Positions 24,984 to 34,251 are shown, counted from the stretch's first letter. The stretch: DNA of 64,000 bases from Candidatus Hermodarchaeota archaeon (GCA_016839805.1 JAEOTO010000032.1:138564-202563); one strand, 5' to 3'. The notes: generated by a model from the sequence alone, not told the origin. A program made the numbers and translations.

Positions 24984-26321
24984 CTAAGAGCTTGCATTTG
25001 AAGCCGATTCTATTTTTTTCAGACCAAGCCCCTGCAGGGGTTCATTCCCCACAATTCCTGAATGAAATTCAGTCAACGAGGGGTGCGGTTGTTGATTATC
25101 GATCGGTATATTTTCAGCTGAACCATCGGATTCAATTTCCGCTGGGAGTATATGTTCCACGTTTCCGACTCGTGAAATCATAGCCGGTGAACTCTCCTCT
25201 TGATCCGTACCACTCGTCGTGGAATCTAGTCGATACAATTGTAATGAATTCCAATCAACATCATCAAAGATTTCGATGTTGCCCCGAAAACCGGGTAGTA
25301 CAGCTGAGTTACCTTCTAAACCAGTCACTATTAGCAAAACTCTCACATAGCCAGCAAAATCCGAAATAATTCGAGCACCCCAAATTATCCTAGCATCATG
25401 CCGCATTTGACGTGTCACGACATCAGCTACACGAGTAGCCTCCTCCAAACTTAAGTCAGGCCCACCAATAACATGAATTAATGCTCCTGTCGCACCTTTA
25501 ACACTGAGATCACCTAATAGTGGAGAGTGGAGTGCATTTTTCACAGCTTCGGATATCCTGTCGAACCCTTTGTTCTCTGATGGCGCTGCCTCTCCTAATC
25601 CGACTAGGGCTACACCACCTCCAGCTAGAACACTTCGAACATCAGCAAAATCGAGGTTGATTAGACTGGGTAGACTAATAGTTTCGGTTACTCCTTTCAC
25701 CATACTAGCTAAGATTTCATCTGCAACACTAAAGGCTTCGTCAATTGGAAGATCACGGGCAATCTCGAGGAGTTTGTTATTATCAATTACTATGACTGTA
25801 TCTGCATATCTTCGCAATCGCTGTAGCCCTCGGTGCGCCTTGTTAATTCTAGCTCCTTCGATTGTGAAAGGCGTAGTGACCGTACACACAACAATTGCAC
25901 CGTTTTGTTTCGCAATTTCAGCAATTACCGGTGCTGCGCCTGTACCAGTTCCTCCTCCTAAACCTGCTGCGATAAACAACAAGTCAACACCGCGTAGTAG
26001 ATTTGTTAGATCCTGACGAGATTCTTCTGCAGCAGCAGCACCTAATTCAGGAAACCCGCCAGTACCCAATCCTCTAGTAATTGTCTTTCCAATGAGTATT
26101 TTCAGATGTGCCTGGACGTGATCTAGATGTTGCTGATCCGTGTTTATAGCCACACACTCTGCTCCTTGTATTCCTATTTGTACTAATCTGTTAATGGTAT
26201 TGTTACCGCCTCCTCCAACACCAGCAACCATTATTCTTGCGCCAGATTTCGAATATCTTGGAGCTTTGTTGGTTGGACGTTGAGCAGCATCTTGAACAAG
26301 TTTTGATAAACCACTATTCAT
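24984..26321 (-). CDS. ftsZ: Cell division protein FtsZ
   Basis: 445 residues. Tubulin-like GTPase that forms the division ring. Visible motifs: GVGGGGNNTINRL (about 34-46), tubulin signature GGGTGTGAAP (about 121-130), T5/T6-region TTPFTIEGARI, and the catalytic loop NLDFADVRSVL. A C-terminal linker of about 110 residues ends in GLKKIESASNASS. It lies 6 nt downstream of a ribbon-helix-helix gene, the same order as the haloarchaeal cdrS-ftsZ operon. Confidence 0.96.
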   Translation of the reverse strand: MNSGLSKLVQDAAQRPTNKAPRYSKSGARIMVAGVGGGGNNTINRLVQIGIQGAECVAINTDQQHLDHVQAHLKILIGKTITRGLGTGGFPELGAAAAEESRQDLTNLLRGVDLLFIAAGLGGGTGTGAAPVIAEIAKQNGAIVVCTVTTPFTIEGARINKAHRGLQRLRRYADTVIVIDNNKLLEIARDLPIDEAFSVADEILASMVKGVTETISLPSLINLDFADVRSVLAGGGVALVGLGEAAPSENKGFDRISEAVKNALHSPLLGDLSVKGATGALIHVIGGPDLSLEEATRVADVVTRQMRHDARIIWGARIISDFAGYVRVLLIVTGLEGNSAVLPGFRGNIEIFDDVDWNSLQLYRLDSTTSGTDQEESSPAMISRVGNVEHILPAEIESDGSAENIPIDNQQPHPSLTEFHSGIVGNEPLQGLGLKKIESASNASS

Positions 26322-26327
26322 TGATAT

Positions 26328-26495
26328 TCACCTAACTTTGATTTGAGGAGCTGATTGGCTCCAAAGTTCTCGTTTCAGGAGATCTCGGACTGCTATTCGA
26401 ATGGCTTCGCTTCGGTTTGGATAGAGTTTTTCAAGAATCAATTTTTCAATTCCGTTGACGTACGCTTCAGGAAGGTTAACTGTTATTAGCTTCAT
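26328..26495 (-). CDS. Ribbon-helix-helix regulator, CdrS-like
   Basis: 55 residues from ATG 26495 (an earlier ATG at 26510 adds five residues). MKLITVNLPEAYVNGIEKLI and RSEAIRIAVRDLLKRELW form the beta-strand plus two helices of the MetJ/Arc fold, typical of CopG-like DNA-binding proteins. In haloarchaea the small RHH protein CdrS is co-transcribed with ftsZ and controls division genes; the 6-nt spacing to ftsZ suggests the same arrangement here. Likely autoregulated through the repeats just upstream. Confidence 0.85.
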   Translation of the reverse strand: MKLITVNLPEAYVNGIEKLILEKLYPNRSEAIRIAVRDLLKRELWSQSAPQIKVR

Positions 26496-26534
26496 TTCAA
26501 TCAGATGCATACCTAGATGTTTCCCTGAAAATAT

Positions 26535-26658
26535 GCTAGTATTATCCAGGTATTACCGTCTGTGAATAATTACCCCTCGGGTAGGAAAAAACACTGGAAT
26601 CCAGCCCTTTAAGTGCTCTAAATCAAAAAATACGGACACAATACTAGTATTACCTAGC
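26535..26658. promoter_or_regulatory. Repeated CTAGTATTA / TATTACC elements upstream of the RHH-ftsZ genes
   Basis: The 320-nt gap between the RHH gene and tRNA-Leu has no protein gene. CTAGTATTA occurs at 26536-26544 and 26644-26652, and TATTACC at 26551-26557 and 26648-26654. The first pair sits 40-60 nt upstream of the RHH start, overlapping the likely promoter. These are candidate binding sites for the RHH protein; the link is an inference from position. Confidence 0.45.
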
Positions 26659-26817
26659 ACGGGAGCAAAGGCAACCGAAAACCATCGATTTTAAACCATT
26701 TAGCAGGTGAAATAGACAAGCAATAGACATTCCCCTTTAATGACAAAAGAATTGGCGCCAAAACAGTTGATAAAATTTAAAAAGACAAGTACGTGACGGG
26801 ATGTTTGCCCATTGAGT

Positions 26818-26933
26818 GCGGGGGTACCCGAGCACGGTCTAAGGAATTTATTGAATAGATTCCGATTAAAGGGGCAGGACTGAGGCTCCTGTGGTGTAGA
26901 CCTTCGTGGGTTCGAATCCCACCCCCCGCACCA
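26818..26933 (+). tRNA. tRNA-Leu (GAG) with an intron in the D arm
   Basis: Acceptor strands GCGGGGG (26818-26824) and CCCCCGC (26923-26929) pair perfectly. Discriminator A 26930, CCA encoded at 26931-26933. Anticodon stem CAGGA/TCCTG holds loop CTGAGGC, giving anticodon GAG (26882-26884). A long variable arm and an intact T arm (GTGGG-TTCGAAT-CCCAC) fit class II tRNA-Leu. About 27 nt (26843-26869) interrupt the D arm after GGTCTAA; the insert begins GGAAT and contains ATTCC, an internal hairpin. Removing it restores a normal leucine D arm. A TTTAAAAA box lies near 26777, about 38 nt upstream. Confidence 0.92.
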
Positions 26934-27001
26934 TATCATTATTTTGATTATAATTTGTTGGTTTTTATAGAGTAAACTGGTCCAATCTGTGGAGCTTGCT
27001 G

Positions 27002-27931
27002 ATGTTGTCAAGTAAAATGCTAGATCAGTTTAGTCTTCATTTACAACATATCAAAGCTGTCCCCGGAGTAGAAAACTCTGTTTTAGTTCAGAAAGATGGT
27101 TACCCAATATCCAGTGCTGGTGTTTGGTTATCAGAAAACGAAATCTTTGGTCTGTCCTCTTCGGCTGCTGCGATATTATCTGTGGCACAAAGGCTTCATG
27201 ATGACTTGTCTTATGTTCTAATCGAAGGAGAGCGGAGTAAATTTTTACTTGCAACATTACCGCGAGCTATGAACTATTTCATCACCGTCACGACACAAAG
27301 TCACAGCAATCTCGGTGCCCTTTTATTACAATTGGAAAGGACCATTTCTTATCTTGATGACGCCCTTTGGAATGAACAGTTTATTCCTCCATTACGAACT
27401 TTTGAACAGTCAGAACGAACTCAAATTTATAATGCGTTCAATGTACGTGAAGGTCCTAAACGAACTTGGTCAACTGGATCATTAAATATGGCTATCACGG
27501 AAAATACAGCTCAGCAAATTACAGAAATTGTTACTGATTTCCTTAAAGCCTTACCTTCCGCAACAACAGGGGAGGTTTGTCTTGAAGGGGGATATTTGAT
27601 TCCAACACAACGATATAATGAAGGTATGCGAATAAGAAATTCGACACTAACATACACTCTTTTTGATACATCTCGAAAAGTTGCTCAATTAGTTAAACGT
27701 ACAGGAATACTCCAAGTTCTTTGTGATTGTGGGACCAAACAACATTTCATCTACCGGCTAGCAGGAGGGCTTTTTAGCACCCTAATCCGTAAAGATTCAA
27801 CTCGTTTGGGCCTTTTACGTCTAATAATTCCCAATTTCATCTCGGAGATTGAGTCTGTTTTAGAAAAGGCTCCAATAGCACAGCGACCATCCCTCGATGT
27901 GGATGGCTTTTTGGAGGCGATAGCTCGATGA
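27002..27931 (+). CDS. Roadblock/LC7-domain protein with unknown C-terminal domain
   Basis: 309 residues from ATG 27002, placed 7 nt after GGAG (TTG 26996 is too close to it). The N-terminal 105 residues are a roadblock/LC7 domain (VPGVENSVLVQKDGYPISSAG, then NYFITVTTQSHSNLGALLLQLER). The remaining 200 residues, including a Cys pair VLCDCG, are not recognised. Roadblock proteins commonly act as partners or GAPs of small GTPases (MglB for MglA; Rag-Ragulator in eukaryotes). The operon ends with an MglA-like GTPase, so this is its probable partner. Overlaps the next gene by 4 nt. Confidence 0.75.
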   Translation: MLSSKMLDQFSLHLQHIKAVPGVENSVLVQKDGYPISSAGVWLSENEIFGLSSSAAAILSVAQRLHDDLSYVLIEGERSKFLLATLPRAMNYFITVTTQSHSNLGALLLQLERTISYLDDALWNEQFIPPLRTFEQSERTQIYNAFNVREGPKRTWSTGSLNMAITENTAQQITEIVTDFLKALPSATTGEVCLEGGYLIPTQRYNEGMRIRNSTLTYTLFDTSRKVAQLVKRTGILQVLCDCGTKQHFIYRLAGGLFSTLIRKDSTRLGLLRLIIPNFISEIESVLEKAPIAQRPSLDVDGFLEAIAR

Positions 27932-28818
27932 ACACTTTTCTTGATAGTGGATTGCATACCCTAGGACGTAAAGAGCGAGCAATTGTGTTACGATCTATTT
28001 TGGATCGGTACCCTGTTATTATTTACAGTGATTCCTGTGAGTCATCAGATGTAATCGCTGAATCACTAGTATCATTCGTTCCTCACCGACGGGAGATAGT
28101 TTTTGGATCGGATTTTGTCTCTTATTCAGAGCATGAAAGAATGATACACCATGAAAAGGGGGACTACAATGGGGAGAGGATAATCTACCGTGCGCCATCT
28201 TCCGCATCACAGTTAGTAACTGACCAAATAACAGACTTTAGAGGATGGGTTATTGCTACTGATCAGAGTAATGTTGAAAAAATCAAGCATGCCATTACTC
28301 GAACTTCTACCTCTCCGATCATTTTACGATTTGAAGATGATTCTCTCAAGCTTGAATCAAATGGAAATTCAAAAGCTATTAATGATACAGTTTTTGAACA
28401 AAAATTGTTAGAAAAAGTGACTTCTGAAACCCAAACAAAAATTGAAAGAATCACACGTATTTTACGCAGAGCAGCCCGTGGAAAAGTAAGTGAAAGACTT
28501 GAAAAAAGCCTGATTGATCTTAAACAAGAAGAGGAACGCGTCCGTCTGAGTTTATACCGGGAACATATTCAAGCATTCGTTGAAGCAGCTTGGCGGGTTA
28601 TGATCATTTTGATGCGCCTTCGACTATTGCAAGGTGTTGGAGTCAAATCAGTAATTTCTGATAAGATGCTACAACAGGCAGTCGATTATAAAGGAGCCAC
28701 AATTGATCGACTTATGGAGTTTATTAAGGCCGAATGGGGTGAAGATTTTCAGAGTTCCGTTCAGGAGGGAGCAGAACAAACGTTTGGTGATCGACTTGAA
28801 GGATTTTGGACGATTTAG
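27928..28818 (+). CDS. Unknown cytoplasmic protein between roadblock and GTPase genes
   Basis: 296 residues; family not recognised. The N-terminal half (about 1-135) looks alpha/beta (RYPVIIYSDSCESSDVIAESL; WVIATDQSNVEKIKHAI). The C-terminal half is strongly helical with charged stretches (about 140-235) and may form a coiled coil. The ATG overlaps the upstream stop (ATGA), and the MglA-like GTPase follows after 19 nt, so it is probably part of the same GTPase complex, perhaps an effector or scaffold. Confidence 0.6.
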   Translation: MNTFLDSGLHTLGRKERAIVLRSILDRYPVIIYSDSCESSDVIAESLVSFVPHRREIVFGSDFVSYSEHERMIHHEKGDYNGERIIYRAPSSASQLVTDQITDFRGWVIATDQSNVEKIKHAITRTSTSPIILRFEDDSLKLESNGNSKAINDTVFEQKLLEKVTSETQTKIERITRILRRAARGKVSERLEKSLIDLKQEEERVRLSLYREHIQAFVEAAWRVMIILMRLRLLQGVGVKSVISDKMLQQAVDYKGATIDRLMEFIKAEWGEDFQSSVQEGAEQTFGDRLEGFWTI

Positions 28819-28837
28819 GATTTGAGGGAATCGATTA

Positions 28838-29428
28838 ATGTTAATTGATTGGAGTCAACGAATTATTCAAACCAAGATCGTCTATTATGGACCGGCGATG
28901 AGTGGAAAAACTGAAAGTATCCGAGCCCTGTTTCATCATCTCAATATTTTATCGCGTCTCGAGTCGATTGAAACAACTTCAGGACGAACCCTCTTTTTTG
29001 ATTACGGTCCAATTGAACTAAAACACGGTGAGTGGACTCTACAAATTCATATTTGGTCGGCAACGGGACAAGACTACTACGCTGAAACGCGTTCAACTGT
29101 CCTGGCAGGAACTGATGGTATTGTTTTTGTAGCTGATTCAAGCCCTAATTTATTAAACGAGAATTTGCGTTGTTGGGAAGAGCTTAATGGATTTTTTGGA
29201 ACTCGACTTGTAAACAACATACCGGTTGTTTTCGCATTAAACAAACGGGATATCTGGCCCACCATAAGTCGATTTGACTTCATAAATTCTTTGAGATTAA
29301 ATGGTTCTTCATTAATTTTCGAAACAGTAGCTACTCAAGGAACATTCACAGTAGAGATATTACAGGAAATTATTCGGAAGATATTACTTGAATCTAGTCT
29401 TGCACAACCTAAAAGGATAGGTACATAA
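28838..29428 (+). CDS. MglA/Ras-like small GTPase
   Basis: 196 residues. G1 GPAMSGKT (18-25), switch-I TTSGRT (46-51) and FFDY, G3 WSATGQ (73-78) with the preceding hydrophobic strand, G4 NKRD (135-138). The segment ESIETTSGRTLFFD and the GQxYYxxTR pattern after G3 match the MglA family, which controls cell polarity and motility in bacteria and is abundant in Asgards. The Asp of the classical DxxG is replaced by WSATG, as usual for MglA. It closes the roadblock-unknown-GTPase operon. No lipid anchor motif at the C-terminus. Confidence 0.85.
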   Translation: MLIDWSQRIIQTKIVYYGPAMSGKTESIRALFHHLNILSRLESIETTSGRTLFFDYGPIELKHGEWTLQIHIWSATGQDYYAETRSTVLAGTDGIVFVADSSPNLLNENLRCWEELNGFFGTRLVNNIPVVFALNKRDIWPTISRFDFINSLRLNGSSLIFETVATQGTFTVEILQEIIRKILLESSLAQPKRIGT

Positions 29429-29467
29429 TATCTCATTCTAAAGTGTCTAAATTAGGAGAACTATAGA

Positions 29468-30346
29468 ATGCTAGCTTCAAACTTAGAAGCCACCATAGTA
29501 GATCTTTTGCGTCTGGCTGTAACCGACTTACCACGAGATGTCTCAAATGGACTTGAGCAAGCACTACAAAAAGAGAATAATCTAACAGCGAAAAATCAGT
29601 TAAATGCAATTCTCGATAACATCAATCTAGCCCGTCAGAATTCCATACCAATGTGTCAAGATACAGGTATTCAAATATTCTATGTTACAGTTGGATCAAA
29701 GTTTCCTTTACTTCATGAAATTCCTCAGATACTTGAAAATGCCGTACGAAGAGGAACCCGAGAAATCCCATTAAGACCCAACACTGTCAACCCATTTTTG
29801 CACAAGAACCCCAATGACAATACTGGTTTACATATTCCATGGATTAACTGGAAAATTATTCGAGGGACAGACCTGCAAATAACTGCTTTTCCTAAGGGTG
29901 GAGGTTCAGAGAATGTTTGTCAATTAGCAATGCTAACTCCAGGGAAAGGAATTAGGGGCGTAAAACGCTTTGTGATTGACGCGGTTATTGAAGCAGGTGC
30001 AAAACCATGTCCACCAACCATAATTGGAATAGGGATAGGAGGAGGCGCGGATATTTGTATGAAACTTGCTAAAGAGCAATTGTTTAGACCTGTCGGTCAG
30101 CGTCATCCTAACCGGAAAGTAGCTAAATTGGAGGAGGAATTATTAGAAGCTATTAATGCAACAGGAATTGGCCCAATGGGATTGGGTGGAGATACGACCT
30201 CTTTGGATGTGCATATTGATTTTGCTATGCGACACCCAGCATCTCTCCCAGTGGGTTTTGCCGTGCAATGTTGGGCTGCAAGACGTGCGTCAGCAATAAT
30301 CACCAAAAAAGGGAAGGTAAAATTCACTTCACATAAGGTGGATTAA
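29468..30346 (+). CDS. Class I fumarate hydratase, alpha subunit
   Basis: 292 residues. The N-terminal half of the [4Fe-4S] fumarase/tartrate dehydratase family, which interconverts fumarate and malate. Cluster-ligand Cys candidates sit in IPMCQDTG (about 63), GSENVCQLAM and GADICMKLA; the GPMGLGGDTTSLDVHI block is characteristic. Two-subunit class I fumarases occur in archaea and anaerobes. The beta subunit follows after 2 nt, and a fumarate reductase/succinate dehydrogenase is encoded convergently next door. Confidence 0.93.
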   Translation: MLASNLEATIVDLLRLAVTDLPRDVSNGLEQALQKENNLTAKNQLNAILDNINLARQNSIPMCQDTGIQIFYVTVGSKFPLLHEIPQILENAVRRGTREIPLRPNTVNPFLHKNPNDNTGLHIPWINWKIIRGTDLQITAFPKGGGSENVCQLAMLTPGKGIRGVKRFVIDAVIEAGAKPCPPTIIGIGIGGGADICMKLAKEQLFRPVGQRHPNRKVAKLEEELLEAINATGIGPMGLGGDTTSLDVHIDFAMRHPASLPVGFAVQCWAARRASAIITKKGKVKFTSHKVD

Positions 30347-30348
30347 AA

Positions 30349-30948
30349 GTGGTAACATATGAATTAAGTACACCAATCTCCGAGGAAGATGTTCGAAAAC
30401 TTCGTGTCAATGATGTTGTATACATTTCAGGAACAATCTTTACAGCCCGCGATGAAGCCCACGAACGGGCTCTGGATTGGTTCATTTCAAATAAAGCCTT
30501 GCCAATTGATCCCACTGGTCTAGCGGTGTTTCACTGTGGACCAATTGTAAGGAAAGTGAAAGAAGAATGGGAGCTAGTAGCTGCGGGACCTACTACAAGC
30601 ACGCGAATGGAAATGTTTGAAGATAAATTCATTGAGGCATTCAAGATTCGCGTTATTATAGGAAAAGGAGGAATGGGTCCCAAAACTGCAAGAGCCATGA
30701 AGAAGGTAGGAGCTATTTATGGAGCGTTTACAGGAGGCGCGGCAGTATTAGCTGCGAAAGCTGTTCGTCGGATTATTGATGTTGCTTGGCTAGATCTTGG
30801 AATGCCAGAGGCTCTTTGGATTATGGAAGTTGAACGATTTGGTCCACTTATTGTAGCGATTGACTCCAATGGAACGAACCTATTCGAAGAGGTTAAGGCG
30901 GGAGTTGAACGAAGTCGTGAACATGTGTATAAACTAGCTGGTCTGTAA
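30349..30948 (+). CDS. Class I fumarate hydratase, beta subunit
   Basis: 199 residues from GTG 30349. C-terminal fumarase domain with LRVNDVVYISGTIFTARDEAHERA (about 19-42), HCGPIVRK, AGPTTSTRME and GKGGMG, all typical of the FumA/TtdB beta subunit that completes the active site. The 2-nt spacing to the alpha subunit implies translational coupling. It converges on the TfrB-like gene with 10 nt between the stops. Confidence 0.93.
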   Translation: MVTYELSTPISEEDVRKLRVNDVVYISGTIFTARDEAHERALDWFISNKALPIDPTGLAVFHCGPIVRKVKEEWELVAAGPTTSTRMEMFEDKFIEAFKIRVIIGKGGMGPKTARAMKKVGAIYGAFTGGAAVLAAKAVRRIIDVAWLDLGMPEALWIMEVERFGPLIVAIDSNGTNLFEEVKAGVERSREHVYKLAGL

Positions 30949-30958
30949 TAACAGTGGT

Positions 30959-32527
30959 CTATTTCAGACTCTCTCCACGGTAGGAGGCAGCGAGAAGATC
31001 AGTAATGTTCATAACTCTAATATCAGAATTTGAATTTTTTACCACATCAACTAATTGAATGAAACAAAATGAGCATGACGTAGCAATAACGTCTGGTTTG
31101 ACTTCGCTAAGAATTTCGTATTTAATTCGAGCAATTTCCTGTGAAAGCTCTCGCCGACCAGCTCGTACACCTCCGCCGGCTCCACAACATCGGTCACTGT
31201 CTTCAACATCTATGAATTCAATTTTCGGTATCATTCGCAGAAGTTTTCGAGGCTCTTCGCTTATACCTTGATGGCGATTAAGATGACAGGGGTCATGATA
31301 GACTACCCGAATAGGTAAGGGTTTCAAATCTTGTTGATTAAAGCGTTCAAAACCTAATTGATCGACTAAGTACTCGTTGATGTCAAATGGCTCGAAATCA
31401 TACGGTGGTTTATCCTTTTCATGTAGAATAATTGGCCAATCCTGTTTGATTGTGGACATACAACCGGGACAAAGTCCAACAACTTTGTTGACTCCCAATT
31501 TTCGGAAGTAATCGGTATTTTGAATAACCATCTCAGAAGCTATAGCGCGTGCTCCTGTTCGAAACGCAACACTTGTACAACACACAAAATCTTTTGGAAT
31601 ATGTACTCGTACTTTGTTTCGTTTTAATACTTCAACGACATTCAATCCTACTTGCTGTATTCTCAGATTTATTAGACAGCCCGGGTAAAACAGCACCTCA
31701 TCAACTGGGTCATCGACATCTATCACATCAGGTAATTGGTCCGTAAGAGGAGTGCTCTTAACGTCAACTGCATACCCTGTACTTTCTATTTGTTTGATGA
31801 AGCCCTGATGCCCTTCTAATGGTCCCATCCCTCGCTCAACCGCGAGCGCACGTAAACCTTCCACTGCAGTTCGCCTAGTATCAATATGTTTGGGAATGCA
31901 AACTTCTTTGCATATTCCGCAGCTTGTGCAATCATATAGACCACTAGTCACAGCTAATTGGACACGGTCACCTTGATCGCGTGGATCGAATTCAAAACTT
32001 GCCAATTCTCGCATTGCGATTGGTCCGGGGAATTCCTGTTTGGCTGAAGCTACAGCGGGACATGCAGCATAGCAAGAAAAACATTCAATACATGAACGCA
32101 GTTCCATTGCGGCAGAGATTTCTTCGCGAGTTAACTTTTCAGGTCGGTCAGGAGCTGATGTACGTTCTAAGTATGGGCGTAACTTCTCAAGGCGTCGGAA
32201 CCCTGGTCCTAAATCCACTACAAGATCACGGATTATTGGAAAATTGAATAATGGTTCTAGTGTATATTGTTTCGAAGGGTCGACTACAGTTCGACAAGCA
32301 AGTCCGGGGATTCCGTTAATATCGATTGCACAAGATCCACATTGACCAGTTCGACAGTTCCAACGATAAGCCAAGGTAGAGTCCAAATTTTGAAAAATAT
32401 AGTGGAGTGCATCAAGGACTCCTTGGCGATCTGAATATGGAACTTTAAAAGTAACATATGTAGGTTCATCATCTATATCAGGATTGAATCGTTGAATCCG
32501 GAATTGAACCTTTTGTTTTTTTGCCAT
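30959..32527 (-). CDS. Fumarate reductase/succinate dehydrogenase iron-sulfur subunit fused to CCG (HdrB-like) domain, TfrB-like
   Basis: About 522 residues from ATG 32527, which has GAGG 9 nt upstream. An upstream in-frame start would add 16 residues overlapping the flavoprotein gene. Order: 2Fe-2S ferredoxin domain (CRTGQCGSC, CRT), two 4Fe-4S clusters (CIECFSCYAACP; CTSCGICKEVC), then two CCG domains (CCTS...LCPGC; HDPCH...CCGAGGG...CSFC). This is the TfrB architecture of thiol:fumarate reductases, in which the HdrB-like part can take electrons from a thiol pair. No membrane anchor subunit is present, so a soluble fumarate reductase is plausible; direction is not provable here. Confidence 0.88.
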   Translation of the reverse strand: MAKKQKVQFRIQRFNPDIDDEPTYVTFKVPYSDRQGVLDALHYIFQNLDSTLAYRWNCRTGQCGSCAIDINGIPGLACRTVVDPSKQYTLEPLFNFPIIRDLVVDLGPGFRRLEKLRPYLERTSAPDRPEKLTREEISAAMELRSCIECFSCYAACPAVASAKQEFPGPIAMRELASFEFDPRDQGDRVQLAVTSGLYDCTSCGICKEVCIPKHIDTRRTAVEGLRALAVERGMGPLEGHQGFIKQIESTGYAVDVKSTPLTDQLPDVIDVDDPVDEVLFYPGCLINLRIQQVGLNVVEVLKRNKVRVHIPKDFVCCTSVAFRTGARAIASEMVIQNTDYFRKLGVNKVVGLCPGCMSTIKQDWPIILHEKDKPPYDFEPFDINEYLVDQLGFERFNQQDLKPLPIRVVYHDPCHLNRHQGISEEPRKLLRMIPKIEFIDVEDSDRCCGAGGGVRAGRRELSQEIARIKYEILSEVKPDVIATSCSFCFIQLVDVVKNSNSDIRVMNITDLLAASYRGESLK

Positions 32528-32553
32528 TAATGTTAGCCTCATTAAAGCAATTT

Positions 32554-34251
32554 CTAAGTCCAAGGGGGGGGCCACTTAGTAACAACAACAGATGTGTTTT
32601 GAAGTGTCATCTTCCCGTTGTGTTTTGCCACCATAATGTTGGTAAACCAATTTTTGTTATCAAGGCTAGGATAATCAGTTCGATAATGTGCACCCCTTGA
32701 CTCTTTGCGAAGAAGCGCAGAACGAACAAACATCTCAGCTACGAGCAGCATATCTTGCAATTCTAGTGCATTTATCCACTCTGTATTGTAGCGCGTAGCT
32801 TTGTTTCGAACAGCAAGTTGGGAAGTGATCTGCTTTTGATGATCATTGATGAATTGAAGAGCTGCATTTAGGTCTTGTTCATTTCTGAATAATCCTGCTC
32901 TATCCCACATAACACGTTGAAGCTGTTTGGTTTCCATTGACGGGCTTAATCCATCTTCTCTTTGCAACGGAGCCATTACACGTTCGTATTCTTCATTGAT
33001 TGCCCTTCGATTAAGAGAGGGAGATTGAGCAGTAGCAGCATATTTTGCAGCTGAACCCCCAGCAATTTTTCCGAAAACTTGACCAGCGGCGAGAGCATTC
33101 CCTCCTAAACGATTCCCACCATGCACCCCACCCGCTACTTCACCAGCGGCATAAAGCCCTGGTAAATTTGTAGCAGCCGATGCATCAATTTTAATCCCAC
33201 CCATCACGTGGTGAGCTGTTGGTGTAACTTCCATTGGTTCATTCCGAATATCAATACCAATATCAAGAAAATCTTCTAGCATAGTAGGAAGTCTTTCTTC
33301 AATGATTTTTGTAGGTAAGAAAGAAACATCTAGATATACAGCTTCGTTTTCTGTTCCACGTCCTTCGCGAATTTCTGTCGCAATTGACCTTGCAACTTCA
33401 TCACGTCCTGCTAGCTCCATGGATCGAGGATTGTATCGTATCATAAATCGTTCGCCAACTTTGTTGAGAAGAATTCCGCCTTCACCTCGCACACCTTCAG
33501 TGACTAGGCGCCCCCGTGCAGCAGGGGGAATAGCTGCACCCGTTGGATGAAACTGAAACTGTTCCATATCGATTAATTCGACACCAGCCTTGTATGCCAA
33601 TGCGTATCCACTACCCACATCGGCTTGAGCATTTGTCGTTACATCATAAATCCGTCCTGCACCACCTGCAGCCATAATCACAGAGGGAGCACGGAACACT
33701 TTGAAATTCCCAGTTCTAATATCAACAACTGAGATACCCACCACACGCGTTTCTTTGGTTAGGAGTGAAGTGGCAAATACTTCATCGATAATATTAATTT
33801 CCCGTCTACGGAGTTCTTCAGTTAATGTTGCCAAAACCTCATGCCCCGTCCTGTCTCCAGCATAGCACGTTCGACGATAGGTTTGGTGACCGAAAGGACG
33901 TTGCATTATTAGTCCATCGGGAGTACGGGAAAATATCGCACCAAAATTTTCTAGATCATATACTCTCTTAGGAGCATCCTCTACTAGGATTTCAACTAAA
34001 TTCTGATTATTCAGGAAGGCTCCAGCGCTACACGTATCCCTCCCATGTATTTCACATAAATCATCTGGATCTAGATTTGCTAGCGCGGCGTTAATTCCTC
34101 CTTCGGCCATAACAGTATGGGCTTTCCCCAAAATATCCTTAGTAATTACTGTAATATCCAGATCTGCCTCAGAAGAAGCAATAGCCGCACGACACCCAGC
34201 ACCTCCTGCTCCAACAACCAAAACGTCTGTATCAATAATTTCGAAAGTCAC
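32554..34251 (-). CDS. Fumarate reductase/succinate dehydrogenase flavoprotein subunit
   Basis: 565 residues. FAD-binding motif DVLVVGAGGAGCRAAI (about 8-23), the flavinylation-type HTVMAEGGINAAL (His45), active-site region FQFHPTGAAIPPAARGRLVTEGVRGEGG, TPTAHHVMGGI and GVHGGNRLGGNAL. Partner of the TfrB-like subunit 26 nt downstream. The final codons contain a run of eight G in the + strand (near 32564-32571), so the C-terminal end KWPPPWT may reflect slippage or sequence error. The upstream small gene overlaps its start by 4 nt. Confidence 0.93.
   Translation of the reverse strand: MTFEIIDTDVLVVGAGGAGCRAAIASSEADLDITVITKDILGKAHTVMAEGGINAALANLDPDDLCEIHGRDTCSAGAFLNNQNLVEILVEDAPKRVYDLENFGAIFSRTPDGLIMQRPFGHQTYRRTCYAGDRTGHEVLATLTEELRRREINIIDEVFATSLLTKETRVVGISVVDIRTGNFKVFRAPSVIMAAGGAGRIYDVTTNAQADVGSGYALAYKAGVELIDMEQFQFHPTGAAIPPAARGRLVTEGVRGEGGILLNKVGERFMIRYNPRSMELAGRDEVARSIATEIREGRGTENEAVYLDVSFLPTKIIEERLPTMLEDFLDIGIDIRNEPMEVTPTAHHVMGGIKIDASAATNLPGLYAAGEVAGGVHGGNRLGGNALAAGQVFGKIAGGSAAKYAATAQSPSLNRRAINEEYERVMAPLQREDGLSPSMETKQLQRVMWDRAGLFRNEQDLNAALQFINDHQKQITSQLAVRNKATRYNTEWINALELQDMLLVAEMFVRSALLRKESRGAHYRTDYPSLDNKNWFTNIMVAKHNGKMTLQNTSVVVTKWPPPWT

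Noticed and set aside
32560..32575. Run of G at the flavoprotein end as programmed frameshifting
   Set aside because: It lies in the last codons, the stop is immediate in frame, and other frames add nothing recognisable; sequence error is the simpler worry.
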